In this document: piece by piece, positions 10,598-22,522 of the stretch
Position numbering within the stretch: position 1 is the stretch's first letter
How the letters are laid out: each line of letters starts with the position of its first letter
From: Pyrenula massariospora
Taxonomy: Eukaryota; Ascomycota; Eurotiomycetes; Pyrenulales; Pyrenulaceae
Assembly: GCA_021030905.1 (NCBI GenBank)
Contig: JAGFMI010000007.1
Location: 62,001 to 126,000 of the forward strand
DNA: 64,000 bases
Direction: 5' to 3'
Program-made: the position numbers and the translations under genes
The notes under the pieces: model-generated
Told to the model about the DNA's origin: nothing
The model's input: the letters and a program-made list of their open reading frames with translations, nothing else
Database searches by the model: none

Positions 10598-13037
10598 TCA
10601 TCGCCTTCCTGCTCCCCTCTGCTCCAAGCTCTCTGCCTCGGTAGTGGTGTGCCCGCTTTTAGTAATTTCACCAATGCTTTGATCTTCGCCATTGACTGCG
10701 CTTTGTGGGGTTCGATCGCCTATGACTGGCCGCCCATCGGTGGCCGCCGCCGCAACAGCAACCTCACTCGTCTTGCCGCTCTCTATCTGGGTACAGGGTG
10801 ACCCAACCTTCTCAATAGCGTCTTTGTCGTCTTCTGCCACTGAAGGGAGCCTTATCCGAGGATGTTCAGGATCCTGAATATTTAATACGGCGAGTAATTG
10901 CGCCTTTTCGGTCACCGGGATAGCGCCGACGCCAACACAATTCTTCCACGTACCAGCATCGATTTCTTCGTGGGCTATGCGCTGTATTTGTAGGATATCA
11001 TTAGCAGACCATTCTAGACGTGAATATCTAGTTTTGCGACATAGACGAGTGTCAATGATCTCAATAATGAACTCTAGCGTATATCCTAAAATAACAATAA
11101 GCCCGCCGACAATCATAACTATGGCGAATCCAAGAACCGAAAAGTTAGAATACGCTGAAGACCGAATCTTCTGCAGATATGTTAGCTTCCAAGAGTCAGA
11201 TTTGGACCAGACACGAAACCAGAGTCACGACAAATTGATGGTCAGACAGGGTTTTGTATGACATTTCCTACTATCATTCATCGGACAGGCCGTAGGAAAT
11301 TTTCCGCCTGGAAGTATACATAAAGAAGCCACGACACGTACCTGACTCTTGCAGAGGAATTTGTTTTGGAAAGAGTCAGGAGACTTCCAAAAATACTTTT
11401 GGAACTCTACATCGCCAGGTCCAATAACACCATCAACAATACCTTGTAAAGAAGTCAAGGTAATGTTATGCCAATACTCAACTTCTAACTGCCATTGATT
11501 GTCGGGAAGGGGGCCTGAAATGCCGCTATCGAGAAAATCCCTCGATGTCAGCGATGTGACCCCAAGGTTATAGATAACCTGAGTAATATCCTGAAAATAG
11601 TTCATGACCCAAGGTAAGATACTGTACGCATCATTCTCTTTTGATATGACAGGGTCTGCGAGGTCTGCTTTGCCGCCCAGGATGGGGCAGCCTTGGTTGG
11701 AAGAACTCCGAGGGGTGCAGACCTGGTATTGCACTTTACAACCAAGGGCTGATGCAGGTTCATCTGAAATATACCTGGACTCATTCCCGATAAATTGCTT
11801 GCTGAATACTTTGTCGACAAATTGATGAGCAGCATACCAGTCGCCATTTATTTCGCTTGGATACATTACATCGTTTGCTGAGAGGAAAACCAGCATCAGG
11901 TCGTTGTCTGTCGATGTTTGTCCTAGATCGTCGATAGGTTCGTATTCTGCGCTGCGCGACCCGTTGTGGCTATACGCTCCCCTCCACCTACACGGTGTTA
12001 GTTTCGACACCTCAAGACATGAGTGGTCTTGTCGGGAATACTGACCCCAGCCGATAGTCCGCCATCCCGGTGTAAAAGTTTTCAAAGATAATTTGACCTC
12101 TGGAAGGAATTGGATATACAAAGGTCAGGTTGGAATCATTGATTGATTTAAAGCCTGTATTGACTTCACCGTAGTAATATTTCATGTAGGCGATGTCGCT
12201 CGAGTAATTGTGTATTTGCTTATAGCCTTGTGAAACTAATGGCGCGCAATGGGTGACTATTCTTACTGTGTACTGCAGTTTCGGCGGTAAATTAAGACCT
12301 AGATCAGAGTTGACATTCAAATGGCCCGTATCGAGTTTAATGTTGCGGTCTATACTGCGGCAGATGTTTGACTGAAATGGGCATGGTGCCTGATAGTCAA
12401 TGGTACTAGATAACTGTCGTTTGACGAATGTGCCGCAACCTTCTACCTCCGTAGTCTTTGTGTAACAAGTTTGAACATAATTTGCATAAGAGTTAGCCTT
12501 TCTTGAGAAGTAGGGATATAAAATTGTGGAGCCCATATTGTCGGTCACAATGTGCGGATCGCCTCCGTAAGTTATACCGCAAGACTTGCCCGACAGGAGT
12601 ACTTCGTTGCCCATTCCTGAACTTATTCTGGCCGAAATAATACTTGCAACTGCAAATGCTGCCGTATTCACAGCTGTAACTAGAATGAGCGGCAAAATTC
12701 GATATGGTCGGTTTGCCCTATGGCGCCATGCCCATAGAATGCGTAGAAGCCGTATGGTGCTAGTGGTTCCATTCTCGGAGTTTCGCAGAGTGGCTTGAGT
12801 TTGATGGTAGAGTCCGTCCCTAGGTAGGTTGGAGGAGAGATTCTGGTGCAATAGAAAGCTTGTAATTCGCCAGAAGCTTGTTCCTACGAACGTGACGAAA
12901 ATAGCGAGGAATGCGGTTAGAAGTGTACCACTCTGATGGGTTAAGGTAAGTGTTGCGCCTGTAATGCGTCCGCGAGACCAGTCAGTCCATATACCAACAT
13001 AGACTGGAAGGTTTGCATCCGAGCCCAGGTCAGCCAT
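10598..13037 (-). CDS. multi-pass membrane protein of unknown function
   Basis: Three exons (13037-12046, 11987-11342, 11170-10598) give 736 residues. Introns are 58 and 171 bases; the second starts gtacgt and ends gaagctaacatatctgcag. Hydrophobic segments lie near residues 35-60 (LLTAFLAIFVTFVGTSFW), 110-135 (ILPLILVTAVNTAAFAVAS) and about 560-585 (VLGFAIVMIVGGLIVILGYTLEFI). Between the second and third is a large Cys-containing, N-glycosylation-rich loop, probably outside the cell. The last 120 residues are polar and probably cytosolic. This layout matches a large family of uncharacterised fungal membrane proteins that often lie in accessory regions. I know no assigned role. The long second intron is the least certain part of the model. 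Confidence 0.72.
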
Positions 13038-14821
13038 ATTGGGTTGGAGCTAGAAATCACGGTGACAAAAAGCAAGATCTGACGTTAATGATAGACTTGG
13101 GAGGAAGAATGGATTCCTTAAGTCAAATCTGTCATCCCATCAGCCTTGCGCTCCAGCGACGGGTCCAAGCGCGATCTCGCCAGGTGGCTCTCGCTTCTCA
13201 GACATATCGTGACTGGAGAGGCAGCCTAATCAACGCGGTCGACAGGGGAGAGCTGAAGAACGGAAAATAACCATGTTGTATAGCTGTTTCTATTCTATGA
13301 TCATGTCAGGTCGATGGCTGAATTCGTGCATTGATTCTTTACTAAGATTGCATAGTCGCATGCATTCAGGCTTCCGAAGGCGTTCGAACCTGCAGGTTTC
13401 CTCCATTGTCCGGTGCGTGCGACGAAACTGGCATCGCGGCCATTCACCTCTATGGAGTCCAACAAGGCTGGCGTCAGTTATAGGATGACCAACTAGACCT
13501 CGCCGTTAATGATCAGAATCTGCGTGGCTTACTGCCTCTTTTCTCGCCGTAAAGATATGTAGAGCTTCTTGCAGGTTACCGCCACTGTCTCGCTCTCGAC
13601 CAATGAGACCTTGAGAACATTAATCGAGTCTTGGGGGCCAAGGAGGCTCCACTAGCTTGGGCACGTACGGCGAAGTGGGAATGTAGGTCGTAGTGTACAA
13701 GAATGTGTCACAGATGTCTAAGTTTGTTGACCTCTTGCAGTTCAGCTGAGAACTAATGTTTCGAAAATCGCGCATAGTACGATCGGGCTGCACGGGTTCC
13801 GTCCTACAAGTTAACGCCTTGTCTGTTTCTCTCTGTCACACCTTCTCTTTGAGGACCATGTTCTCGGAACAGTGAATTGGCGAGAAAGCAATCACCTATT
13901 CTAGCTTGAAGATAGCCGAGTGATCATATATCTGACGGCGGTGAAAACATCAATGTTGGGACGCTCACGTTTGCTCAAGACGACTTTCCACGTCGATAGG
14001 ACAAGTGCTGTTCGATAGTCGCATAAAGACAGAGATTCTTTCTGGGAAAGAAGCTTCCTCAATCAACACTGGACAAAAAATAAAGACAATTAAAGCTACC
14101 CTTATACTACTAGCTACCGAGTACTCTATGAATAGAAGCTGCAGCTGCCGAGCCTAGTCTGGTTTGGAATCCAATCGACGTGTTCGGCATGCTGAGGTTG
14201 CGCAATGCTGTGGATTGGTGCAATTGGGACTAGCCGTCGAACCTTGCTAATACCATACGTAGTATTGACACTCAACGCAAATCAAGGTCTTTATGTCTTA
14301 CATCAACGCTTTTCGATGAATAGGACTAGCACAGGTCTTGCGCTTCCGTGTTGGATGTCAAAGATCCGCAAAATTGTGATTTCTGTGCTCTCTGAGGCAA
14401 TGATCTCAGCCTGATCGAACTTGGGTCACAAAACGCCAAGGGATGAGCAGGAAGTCGAGGCTGGGTGAGAGAAATCGTGGCCCCCTTACCGGCTAATAAT
14501 CGGCCTAAAGTGCCTGAAAGGGGGGGATACGAATTCTGTCACCCAGGCTCGAGTGAGCTTTGCGCGATTTTGGTGAGCTGTAAGGCGGCACCACCCTAAA
14601 GCCCAAAGCAGGCGAGGTCGGTGCGCAAAAGTGAAATCTTGGCAGTATACGTGGGGTGCAGTTGCCCGCACGACTTCTGACATTCTAGAACCAATGGAGA
14701 CATGCTTAATCCTTCGTTCTTAAGGCTATGGTCTGTGGGTATTTTGGCCCCCTTACCCCCAAAGCAACCGTTTTCGCCGGAAAGCACTGCGCATGATTAC
14801 CAGTATCTATCGTTCTTGTGC
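13038..14821. other. long gene-free region
   Basis: About 1.8 kb lies upstream of the membrane-protein gene and downstream of the AAA remnant. Only overlapping short open frames (60-85 codons) occur, on both strands, with no motif. The stretch gggggggat near 14520 is a minor G run. I see no element ends. Confidence 0.5.
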
Positions 14822-15226
14822 TCAACGTATCCCCTGCCTCTTCATAGGCTCCTCAATCTTCGCTAGATAATTCTTGAAATCCTCCGTCACTCTTACAACC
14901 TTCTCCAGATCTTCCTTCTTAACCTGTTCATTCTTGCCGCTCGAACTAGCCAGCGCCTGCGCACTCGTCATAATATTCCGGATCTGCCTCCCGTTGAATT
15001 GGTACTCGCTCAAATCATCAAGGCTCCCCTCGATCTGGCGCTCGTCGATCTTGTCTTCACCTAACCTAGCAAGCCACTTCTTCCAGATCTCCTCGCGCTG
15101 GGCCTGCTGGAACTCGCTGTGCTCGATGGCGATGTCGACACGGGACTGAAAGGCTTCGTCGAAGGTCTTGCAGCGGTCGGTGCACGAGTTGACAATTCTA
15201 GTCAGATGATTTGTATTCTTATGCAC
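14822..15226 (-). pseudogene. C-terminal remnant of an AAA-family ATPase
   Basis: The 134-codon frame ends like fungal AAA ATPases. It has TFDEAFQSRVDIAIEH (the segment after sensor 1, normally preceded by LTSNR), QREEIWKKWL, then FNGRQIRNIMTSAQALA (sensor 2 helix) and a charged tail. The residues before TFDEAF do not match the family, and the upstream side (15227-15900) has no Walker A, Walker B or other AAA segment on this strand. A splice acceptor (tgcaag) just before TFDEAF may be the last trace of an upstream intron. Most of a gene of perhaps 600-800 codons is missing, so this is very likely a truncated relic. Expression as a short protein is not excluded. Confidence 0.68.
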
Positions 15227-15918
15227 GAAAAGATGTATCTATTGCCATATGGCAATATTAATAAGATTCAGTCGCCGTTTTCCTCGCTTCTCGCCTCCAT
15301 AGCTGCGTCTTAAACCTTACTGATCCTGTCACGATCAGTTTCACATCATTCATCCAGCCAAAAGCTTAAGCGTTTCTCGGTCTTTAGCATTCAATATGAC
15401 CTCTAAAAGGTCATTTGTCAGATATTTGCTTAGCATGAAACGCTTGGCACCATTTGGTAATTCTCGACTGGTAATCCAGTATCACAATTCCTCTAAAGAT
15501 TTCAGGGTAATATACCATTTTCAAAAATGGCAGGGGTACCCTAGTCGTTGCGTACCAGTAACGTTGTTTTTGAGGTATAGGAGTGGACTCGGTTGTTCAA
15601 TATAAGATAGAATTACCCTGGTAGTGGCAGTGGGTGAACCTATGGATGAAAGTGAGGGTTTTTGGATTAGTGATCCGCTGATACTCGGTACCTTATTAAG
15701 AACTTGTGCTAGAACGCCCGATCCCTATCTTCATAATCACAAAGATCATGAATATATTTATGCGGTTTCCCTGGTGAGTCACACTCAGTTTTAACACTCA
15801 ATATTTAGACTAGCTAGTACCATTACCATCAATCAAAGCATCATCAAGCTTTCGCTAGTCCTCGGCCAAGCCAACTCCATCAACGAACACAAGGAGAAGT
15901 GGAAAATCCGTCACCAAT
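15227..15918. other. AT-rich gene-free region
   Basis: This lies between the AAA remnant and the carbonic anhydrase gene. It is AT-richer than its surroundings, with no open frame above about 70 codons and no missing AAA exons. It could mark the breakpoint that cut the AAA gene. Confidence 0.45.
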
Positions 15919-16633
15919 ATGATTGAAGGGCACATTGGAAATATGATCGAGCGCAACCACGCCCGACAAGACTTCCATGCCCCGCCATATTTTGCCGATC
16001 GCAGGCCACTGGCACTTTCAACAGGAGCCTCAGTCATTGCGCTTCTTTGCTCTGATCCGCGTCTCGACCCGCACAAGATGTTAGTTCTTGATGGAAATCC
16101 CGGTATGTACTTGCGCTCCCGGAAGATTGGACCTAAGTAGTTCGCTTACACGAAAATAGGCCTAGTCGTTCGGGTACTTCGAGTGCCTGGAGGTCGAGCT
16201 TCGCTTGCTGTCAAGGCTCTTGTAGGCATGCAGGCCGTCTTAAATAGTGGGACGATTCTTGTGATTCATCATACTGGTAAGCTTCCGGAAACTGTACCTA
16301 ATGCTTACGATGCGATGCCTAACTTTTTTGAATAGATTGTGGGATGACACACGTGACAGATGCGGAGGTCACGGACCATTTGCTTGGAATCGTCCCGGAG
16401 GATGAGAAAGAGTTCGTTCAAAAGGAAAATTCTGGTGAGATTAGAGGATCGTAAGTAAATCCAACCCTGAGTTTTCCTGAAATATTGCCGATTGAAAAAT
16501 GTCAAGATTAGAAGAAAGCATTCACGAATATATTGAATTTCTTCGGGCATCGACATGGATCAAAAAGAACACGAGATTAATCGGCCTCAAATATAATACG
16601 CATACTGGCATGATCGAGGACGTCGAAGGTTAG
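15919..16633 (+). CDS. beta-carbonic anhydrase-like protein
   Basis: Four exons (15919-16102, 16160-16276, 16336-16450, 16507-16633) give 180 residues. All beta-class zinc and catalytic motifs are present: LLCSDPRLDP (Cys ligand and Asp-Arg dyad, CxDxR) and HHTDCGM (HxxC). The third intron interrupts the region after the zinc site and the second falls inside the HTD codon run, so no long open frame marks this gene. LDPHKML and VIHHTDCGM resemble the small class represented by mycobacterial Rv1284. The usual RNAGG segment reads RVPGGRA here. It interconverts CO2 and bicarbonate if active; there is no targeting signal, so it is probably cytosolic. The start has a good context (accaatATG). Confidence 0.85.
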
Positions 16634-17545
16634 AAACCTAAGGATTGGCCTGGAACATTGGACGCACGAACAGCGGACGATCGAATAGCAGAAGCCTAAG
16701 AGGATAACGTGACCAAGACGTAGATATTCATGAATAGTCCATGAGCAAAACGAATGTACGAGTTTCTAACCTAAGCCTGCTGGAAGGAAGCCCATCGAGC
16801 GACTAATGTTGAGCTGTGTTGGTGGACAGGCAAGTGGTCCAACAATTGCGCTCGGTTACCCGGCTTGCCGGCTGGAGACAACTAGATAGTCGGCGCTTTG
16901 TGGAGCCTCGCACTTTAAGTTGACTTTGTGCATCTCCGAGTGAGGTTTCTAGACTTATCTGTAAAGGTCTTTTTAGTCTTTTTAGTCTTTTTGATCTGTA
17001 TAGGCACTAAAGTCCTGACTAAATTGTTCTGAGATGACATGGGAGTAATAATGATCTATTCGTCTCTACAGTATGAGATCTTAAACGAAGTCGTCCTAGT
17101 AGTTACAAAGGTATGAAACAGGACAAGACAAGATTATTTGGCTTCTGTTGTACATGCTTCAAACTTCTTACCCTCGCACCTATCAATATGACTACCTAAA
17201 ATGCACGATCTTCCTATATTGGGCCATCTTCTTCTAGCTCCTGTAACACCCCTCACGTGCTCACCCCACAAGAGACCCCTTAATATTTCATCACCTCTAG
17301 AAGGACGCTGCCTGACACGAAGCTTTGGCGGCACCGTATGGTGAATCTCTATACGTCCACCAGCCAGATTCCTCAGGACTCGTTCACCACAGGTGCTTGC
17401 GTGGACGAAATCGTAGCTAATGTAAGTTCCAACTTCCTTGGACACGGCATTGTTTCAAGCTAGAGGAAGAGTGCGGCTTCTGTGCGGAAACAGAATTGCC
17501 TCATAGATCGCTATAGCTGGGCGTGGACTTCCAAGACCTTCAATA
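16634..17545. other. intergenic region between convergent genes
   Basis: A three-copy repeat of about nine bases (AGTCTTTTT) lies at 16967-16993. A 103-codon frame at 17134-17445 on the minus strand has no motif and is not called. Nothing else is recognised. Confidence 0.5.
16967..16993. repeat. short tandem repeat, AGTCTTTTT x3
   Basis: Three near-identical copies of a nine-base T-rich unit follow one another in non-coding DNA downstream of the carbonic anhydrase gene. Slippage would explain it; no function is suggested. Confidence 0.8.
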
Positions 17546-19297
17546 CTAGGAAACTTGACTGGATCCACGACCGGACTCCCTATAAATTTGAACAATAGTA
17601 GATGCTGGCTCCGGTTGCGACTCAAGGTCCGGTTGCGATTCAAGATCCAGCTGCGATTCATGTTGTAGCCCTGGCTGCAATTCGGAGCGCCGCTCGCTAG
17701 AGCGACCTGACATAACAACGTTACTAGAGGAAATTTTAACGCCTCGCGAACGCTGCTTCATTCGTCTTGGCCGATACCAAAATAGATATACAGTGGACAA
17801 GGCGCCGATTAAAGCGGCAGCAACGCCAATAGAAATCCCCGCAATATCCCCGGCGTCTAAGTGCGAGCCTGTCGAGGTAGATGAATGGGACTGTTGTGGT
17901 GAGGACGATACTCCAGTCGTGGACGTGGATGGACGTGATATGGATACGTCGGACGTTGAAGATAGAAGAGTAGTGACTGTCGTAGTCCTATTATGAGTTG
18001 CTGTGACCGTCGTAGTTGGGCCTGAAATGGGGCTTATTGGTGCAGGGGGGTTTGATGGATAGAATGTCTTGATAGCTTGGACTCCAGAGAAAGCGGTAGA
18101 AAAGAATGTGAGGATCAGAACTAGAAACGCGAAACTGCGGATATTTAGACAATTGCTAGGCCAGCCATGTGGTAGCTCATGGGGTTTCACATACACAAAT
18201 GTATACCATCCGTACGAGTCTCTTCTGTCCCTCCACAGCACTTTAAGAAAACTATCCGCTTGGATCTCTCGTAAGTACTGCTCTAGGTCTGTAATTCTGG
18301 GCCATAGATACTGGAAATCTGTTTTTGCCCAACGCTCTCTTTTATCGGCAGCTTGACTTCGAGGGGAATTTAAGCAAACGTTGGCAAGTCGTGGGTCTTT
18401 GGGCCGAGGGAAATCATCACTAGCGTAGAGGTCTTCGAAAAGGGCTTTGCAATAGGGCCCAAAGAACAGGGCATAGGACCTCAAGACCTCGGCCAAATAT
18501 TCCCGTTTAAACCCCATTTTACTAAGATGTATTGTCAAAAATTTGAAGTAGCATGATGTTGAGTTCTTACTCCAGCGCCCACCCGGGAAGCCCTTTTTCG
18601 TCCACTGAATCGTGAGATGTGAGCATGCAAGGCATACAGAAGATATACAGCATTCCATTATCCAACCGCAGGTGCTCGGATACATCGAAGGTCCACTTGA
18701 TCTTGACACGCCCAATTCTTCGAGCAAGCCTTGCGTTCAAGTTTCTCTTCGGTATTTCTTCTCCTGGTCTCGAATTCTCGGGCCGCACCCAGGGAGCGAT
18801 CTGGGGTAGTAGTCCTGCCGCGCGTGCAAAGGCTGGAATTTCGTAGTTCCCGTCATCGATGTCTTTCAGGGTTTTTGCTCCGCCTTCGTGAATCAAACCC
18901 GAACGCACGTCAGAATCTCCAACGCAGGTTTGGAATTGTTCAATAAGTGTCCATAATGAGATGCATAATACGGTGTCGCTCACACGATGCCTTTTCCACA
19001 GTTGAGGATTGGATTCAGCTGAGAAGATCTGCTTAATCGTTTCTTTCGAGCTCTCGATAAAACTGGCAATTGTGTGATGAGGGTTTTCAGCGAAAAACTT
19101 GACGACCGCGGTGAAGAACTGAACGTTCTGGTGCTGAGAGGCGGAACGATCCTTCACACCCTGAGAAAGCCGTGTGCATACAAATTCAACGTAGGGATCG
19201 AGTGGATTGCACCCAGAGTAGTCAATTTCGGTTGAATTTGAAACATGATATAGAGTCCTTAAGAGAAGTTTTCGATCCGTGTCATCAATTTCAAACG
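17546..19297 (-). CDS. Ser/Thr-rich single-pass surface protein, 5' end unresolved
   Basis: Two exons are clear: 19297-18571 and 18521-17546, with a 49-base intron. At least one upstream exon is needed, because the first begins mid-codon after an acceptor (aactaacagtctcag). The N-terminal part (IDDTDRKLLLRTLYHVS, NPLDPYVEFVCTRLSQGVKDR) belongs to an uncharacterised fungal domain. A hydrophobic segment (FAFLVLILTFFSTAFSGVQA) precedes a Ser/Thr-rich, mucin-like stretch. A second membrane segment (IAGISIGVAAALIGALSTVYLFWY) precedes a basic RPRRMKQRSRG stop and a cytosolic tail with short repeats of the form ESQPDL. The mucin-plus-anchor design resembles wall-stress sensors, but no WSC domain is visible. 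A likely earlier exon around 19450-19590 encodes ARKFASKSADALLDNAHRL; I could not join it. Confidence 0.62.
17615..17680 (-). repeat. in-frame coding repeat (LESQPD-like)
   Basis: Three to four imperfect units of about 15-18 bases encode LQHESQ, LDLESQ, PDLESQ and PEP in the cytosolic tail of the surface protein. Copy number may vary between strains. Confidence 0.7.
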
Positions 19298-20146
19298 CTG
19301 AGACTGTTAGTTTCCGTTTCCCATAGTCCTAGAGTTAGCGCACCGTATCCATTCCGACGTCGAGCTAGAAGGCGGGATAGAAGTAATCGCTGGAGCATAA
19401 CGTATCATTGATGCAAAACCATCGCCTATACTTGTGTTCAGTTCGCGAAAATTAGTGTCCCAAGTAAAGACGGTGAGCATTGTCCAGCAGGGCGTCGGCG
19501 GATTTTGAAGCGAATTTTCGCGCATCATGAGGCCGGGGCTCCACGCCTGTCTGATGGTAGAGAGACGACGACAACGTTACACAATTGAAGTAGAGGGCTA
19601 TTTGTAGGCTTGTGAGCGCGGTCATCAAATCCGTCAAGCTGATGACCACAACCAATAAGTTCCATTTGCGGGCCCCTCATTGTCGGAGCAGGATGAGATG
19701 ATGGCTTGCACGAGCTCTGCCTCTTGGTTTGAGAGAAGCCTGCCAGCCTTGTGGTGTCTCCTCTCATTCGATGCTCGTACACCACTTCGAGGCTGCACAT
19801 CATACCTCACGCGGCAGATTTTAAGCACACGCGCCCGACTTTAGGACTTCTTTTCTACGTCAGCCCGTAAGGCTTGCTCTTCAGCCGCTCCATCGCTTAC
19901 TGATGTTTCAACAGATGACACTGGTCGCCTTTTTTTGCTTTTTGGAAGGGCAACCGACTTATCAATTCCAAAGCTACAAGGGGCTTCACACTGATCTGCC
20001 ACTTTTCTGTTAATAGTCCAGGACATGGGTGGTGGCATTGCTCGTCCCTTCTCCATGGCGCCTTTCATAAGTCCTTCTGATGTCGCAGGGTTCTGGCTAC
20101 TTAACTTTGGCCGTGAAGGCGGGAAGCAGGCGATGTGGGAGAAACA
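19298..20146. other. 5' region of two divergent genes
   Basis: This holds the unresolved first exon(s) of the surface protein (-), probably between 19450 and 19600, and the upstream region of the 757-residue gene (+). A 199-codon frame on the minus strand at 19841-20440 begins without ATG and overlaps the + gene; see the rejected list. Confidence 0.45.
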
Positions 20147-22522
20147 ATGGAGACGGGTAGCCTTGTTGTTCCTTTTGAAAAAGTCTTGACTCTCCCAAAG
20201 CCGCAAAGCGCCCAGCTCCCACCGAAGAAGACCGAACCCCATTTCGACGACGTAAAGAGGACTAGAGCCTTGTTGCCACAGAATGTCGTGTCTGGTTTCA
20301 AAGTACCCGCCTGGAACAACGAATGTCAAATAATCACTACTAGCCGATCGCCATCTCCCACGTTGACCGTCTCGGCTAAAAGCACAGTCTCTTGGCCGGC
20401 AGAAACTACTATCATCAAGGTAGGGAGGCCCGTCAAGCAAACACAGCCGTTGCTAATCCTTGGGGGATTGGACAGCCCCATCACACTCAAACAACGTCTC
20501 TCCGTGATCAGGAAGCCTTTGGCAGGATCGCAAACAACTTTCCATGGCAACATGGTCCATGGATTCGTGTAAATCATCGTCTTTGGTTCGTGGGCGATGA
20601 TCTAGAGCTACAGAAAGAAGAAAGCTTGCCACGTTTCTTGGAGTATGATCGACAATTTATTCCGCGAAGTCTTCGAAGCTCATTCTGCTTGCGGCTTGAT
20701 GAGAATGCTAGATTTTGGAGTCATAGTCCTGTAGACTCTCCAGGAAGGAATCCCGACCACTTCTTGGAATCATTGAATTCCTTGTGCGGAGTGCCTCTAC
20801 TTTCACACTTTCCGAGGGTTGAATTGTCCGGGGCAAATTCGGGAAAGCCCCCAGAAGGCAATGTAGCTATCAAACTGGAGGATTTGCGAGACGAGACGGT
20901 CAAGCTGCTCTTGTCTTGCGTCCCAAAATCAGTCGGCGTTTGTTGCTGGGCTGATGGGGAGGTTCAGATTGTTGCTCCAAAGATCTCTGTTGGCCAGATC
21001 AGCCAATTAAAGCTCCCTGAGATTCCAGGTCGTCGCGTCTCCGTGACGAGGTGGAGTCCTTTTCAAGGAGGAGGAAGTGACATTTTACCGTCCACCCGGA
21101 TCTCCAGCTCAATACCACCCATCCCGCAGAAAGATGATATTTCCAAAAACCGTCCGACAATTCGCTCGAGTGGCAGCATACTCTTCAAACAGCCTTACAC
21201 CCCCAAAAACGGCCCTCTCCCGACACCTAAACTCTCCAAAAAGCATACGCATCCAGAGGGACAAGGTCTCATCATTCAGCGTTCAATAAGGTCGACAGTA
21301 GACACCAAAAAAAAGGTCAGTGGCCTCAATTCGAAGGCCCTTCATACTCTATACGCCGTTTATCGCTCTATTTTGTGGTTTAGCAAGCTACCAGAACGAA
21401 AAGTGCGATACAAAAGTGACAACATCATCTCCGCGCTAAATGATTCAGATAGCCCACAGGACCTTGCAATGAACGGAGATATCGGACCACAGCGCTTTCG
21501 TTTCAGGAGCTTCAGGGCTCTTCAGCCAGGGCTCAATGCGAACGAACCTCAGCACCACAACCCGCCCTCTGAGGTATCTGAAGAATCTCAGCCGCCTCCT
21601 GCCCAGCGAACACCCGCTGTCTCATCAGGTCCGGCCCCGACGAGAGTGACCAGGTCGTTAGATCATAGGTTTAGGATAGGTACTACCGAGAGTAGTTTCG
21701 GAGTCAAGGTTCAGCGACAAAATTCACAAGACACATTCATGACCATCTCAAGTCATGCTGCCTTTGACAGCGTCAACAAATTTCCTGCCATCGTTTGTGG
21801 GCAGAAAGTCTCACGACTGAAGAAATTTCTCCGGCGGGGCTTCCAACCTTGGACGAGTGTCGTGAACGCCGATCTCTACCCTCTTGACAGTCATAACAAA
21901 GTATGAAAGACTTTTCTCCGCTCTAAAATGCTCACTGACCTTTCAGGTTGGCACCATCATAGAAACTCTTGACGAACTCCCTCAGGAGCGCCAGCCGATC
22001 TTTCCCGACGACTTCACTGAGAACGTCTCCCTTGTTCAACTTACCAATCGAGAGCTCTCCATTCCACGATCCGACCGGCTAAGCTGGTGCCAGCAATCCG
22101 ACATAAGCTTCGCCTCCGTCAAAATAGAGCCTGATCAGGCTTTTGGGAAGTCCTTCATTCTCGGCGCATACTATTCCAAACACAAGTTCTCAGGGCGTGA
22201 AGGCTCTCTCACTCTTCATACCGAGCGCGACATTGACACCTTCCGCAAATTTCTCCTCTTCCGCCGGCTGTTTTACAACCCGCTCACCTCGGACGAGGCG
22301 CGGTCCTTACGTGGTGCGCCAGTGGTGATCATGAATGAGAAAAAACAGTACACCAATGTGGTTGGATTCATGGCGTTTCACTTTAGCCCGCCGCCGAACG
22401 AGCCAGAATTGGACTGTAAGAAGCCGGAGGTCCGTCATCGGGTCGAGCAGGGGAGGGCTACGGTCTGCGGGGCGGCTCTCGCCAGCGATGAATTCAAAAT
22501 GAAATGGAACATCGTGGAGTAG
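20147..22522 (+). CDS. large protein of unknown function with serine-protease-like C-terminal half
   Basis: Three exons (20147-20419, 20476-21900, 21947-22522) give 757 residues. Introns are 56 and 46 bases with good branch sites (gctaat, ctgac). The centre and C-terminus are solid; the first exon is provisional. The segment RNHRLW-style core (WIRVNHRLWFVGDD) and the later GTTESSFGVK, DTFMTISSHA, DDFTENVSLVQL and RGAPVVI blocks resemble a family of long fungal proteins. In that family I suspect a trypsin-like fold: TISSH could be the His loop and RGAPV would stand where GxSG is expected, so an active site looks absent here. The middle is Pro/Ser-rich and probably disordered. No signal peptide or membrane segment is seen. 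I do not know a function. Confidence 0.6.

Noticed and set aside
17134-17445. 103-codon minus-strand frame
   Set aside because: No family motif and no splice-linked neighbour; chance frame or lineage-specific gene cannot be told apart.
19841-20440. 199-codon minus-strand frame opposite the first exon of the 757-residue gene
   Set aside because: It begins at TTG, not ATG, and has no known motif. I keep it in mind because the first exon of the plus-strand gene is itself provisional.
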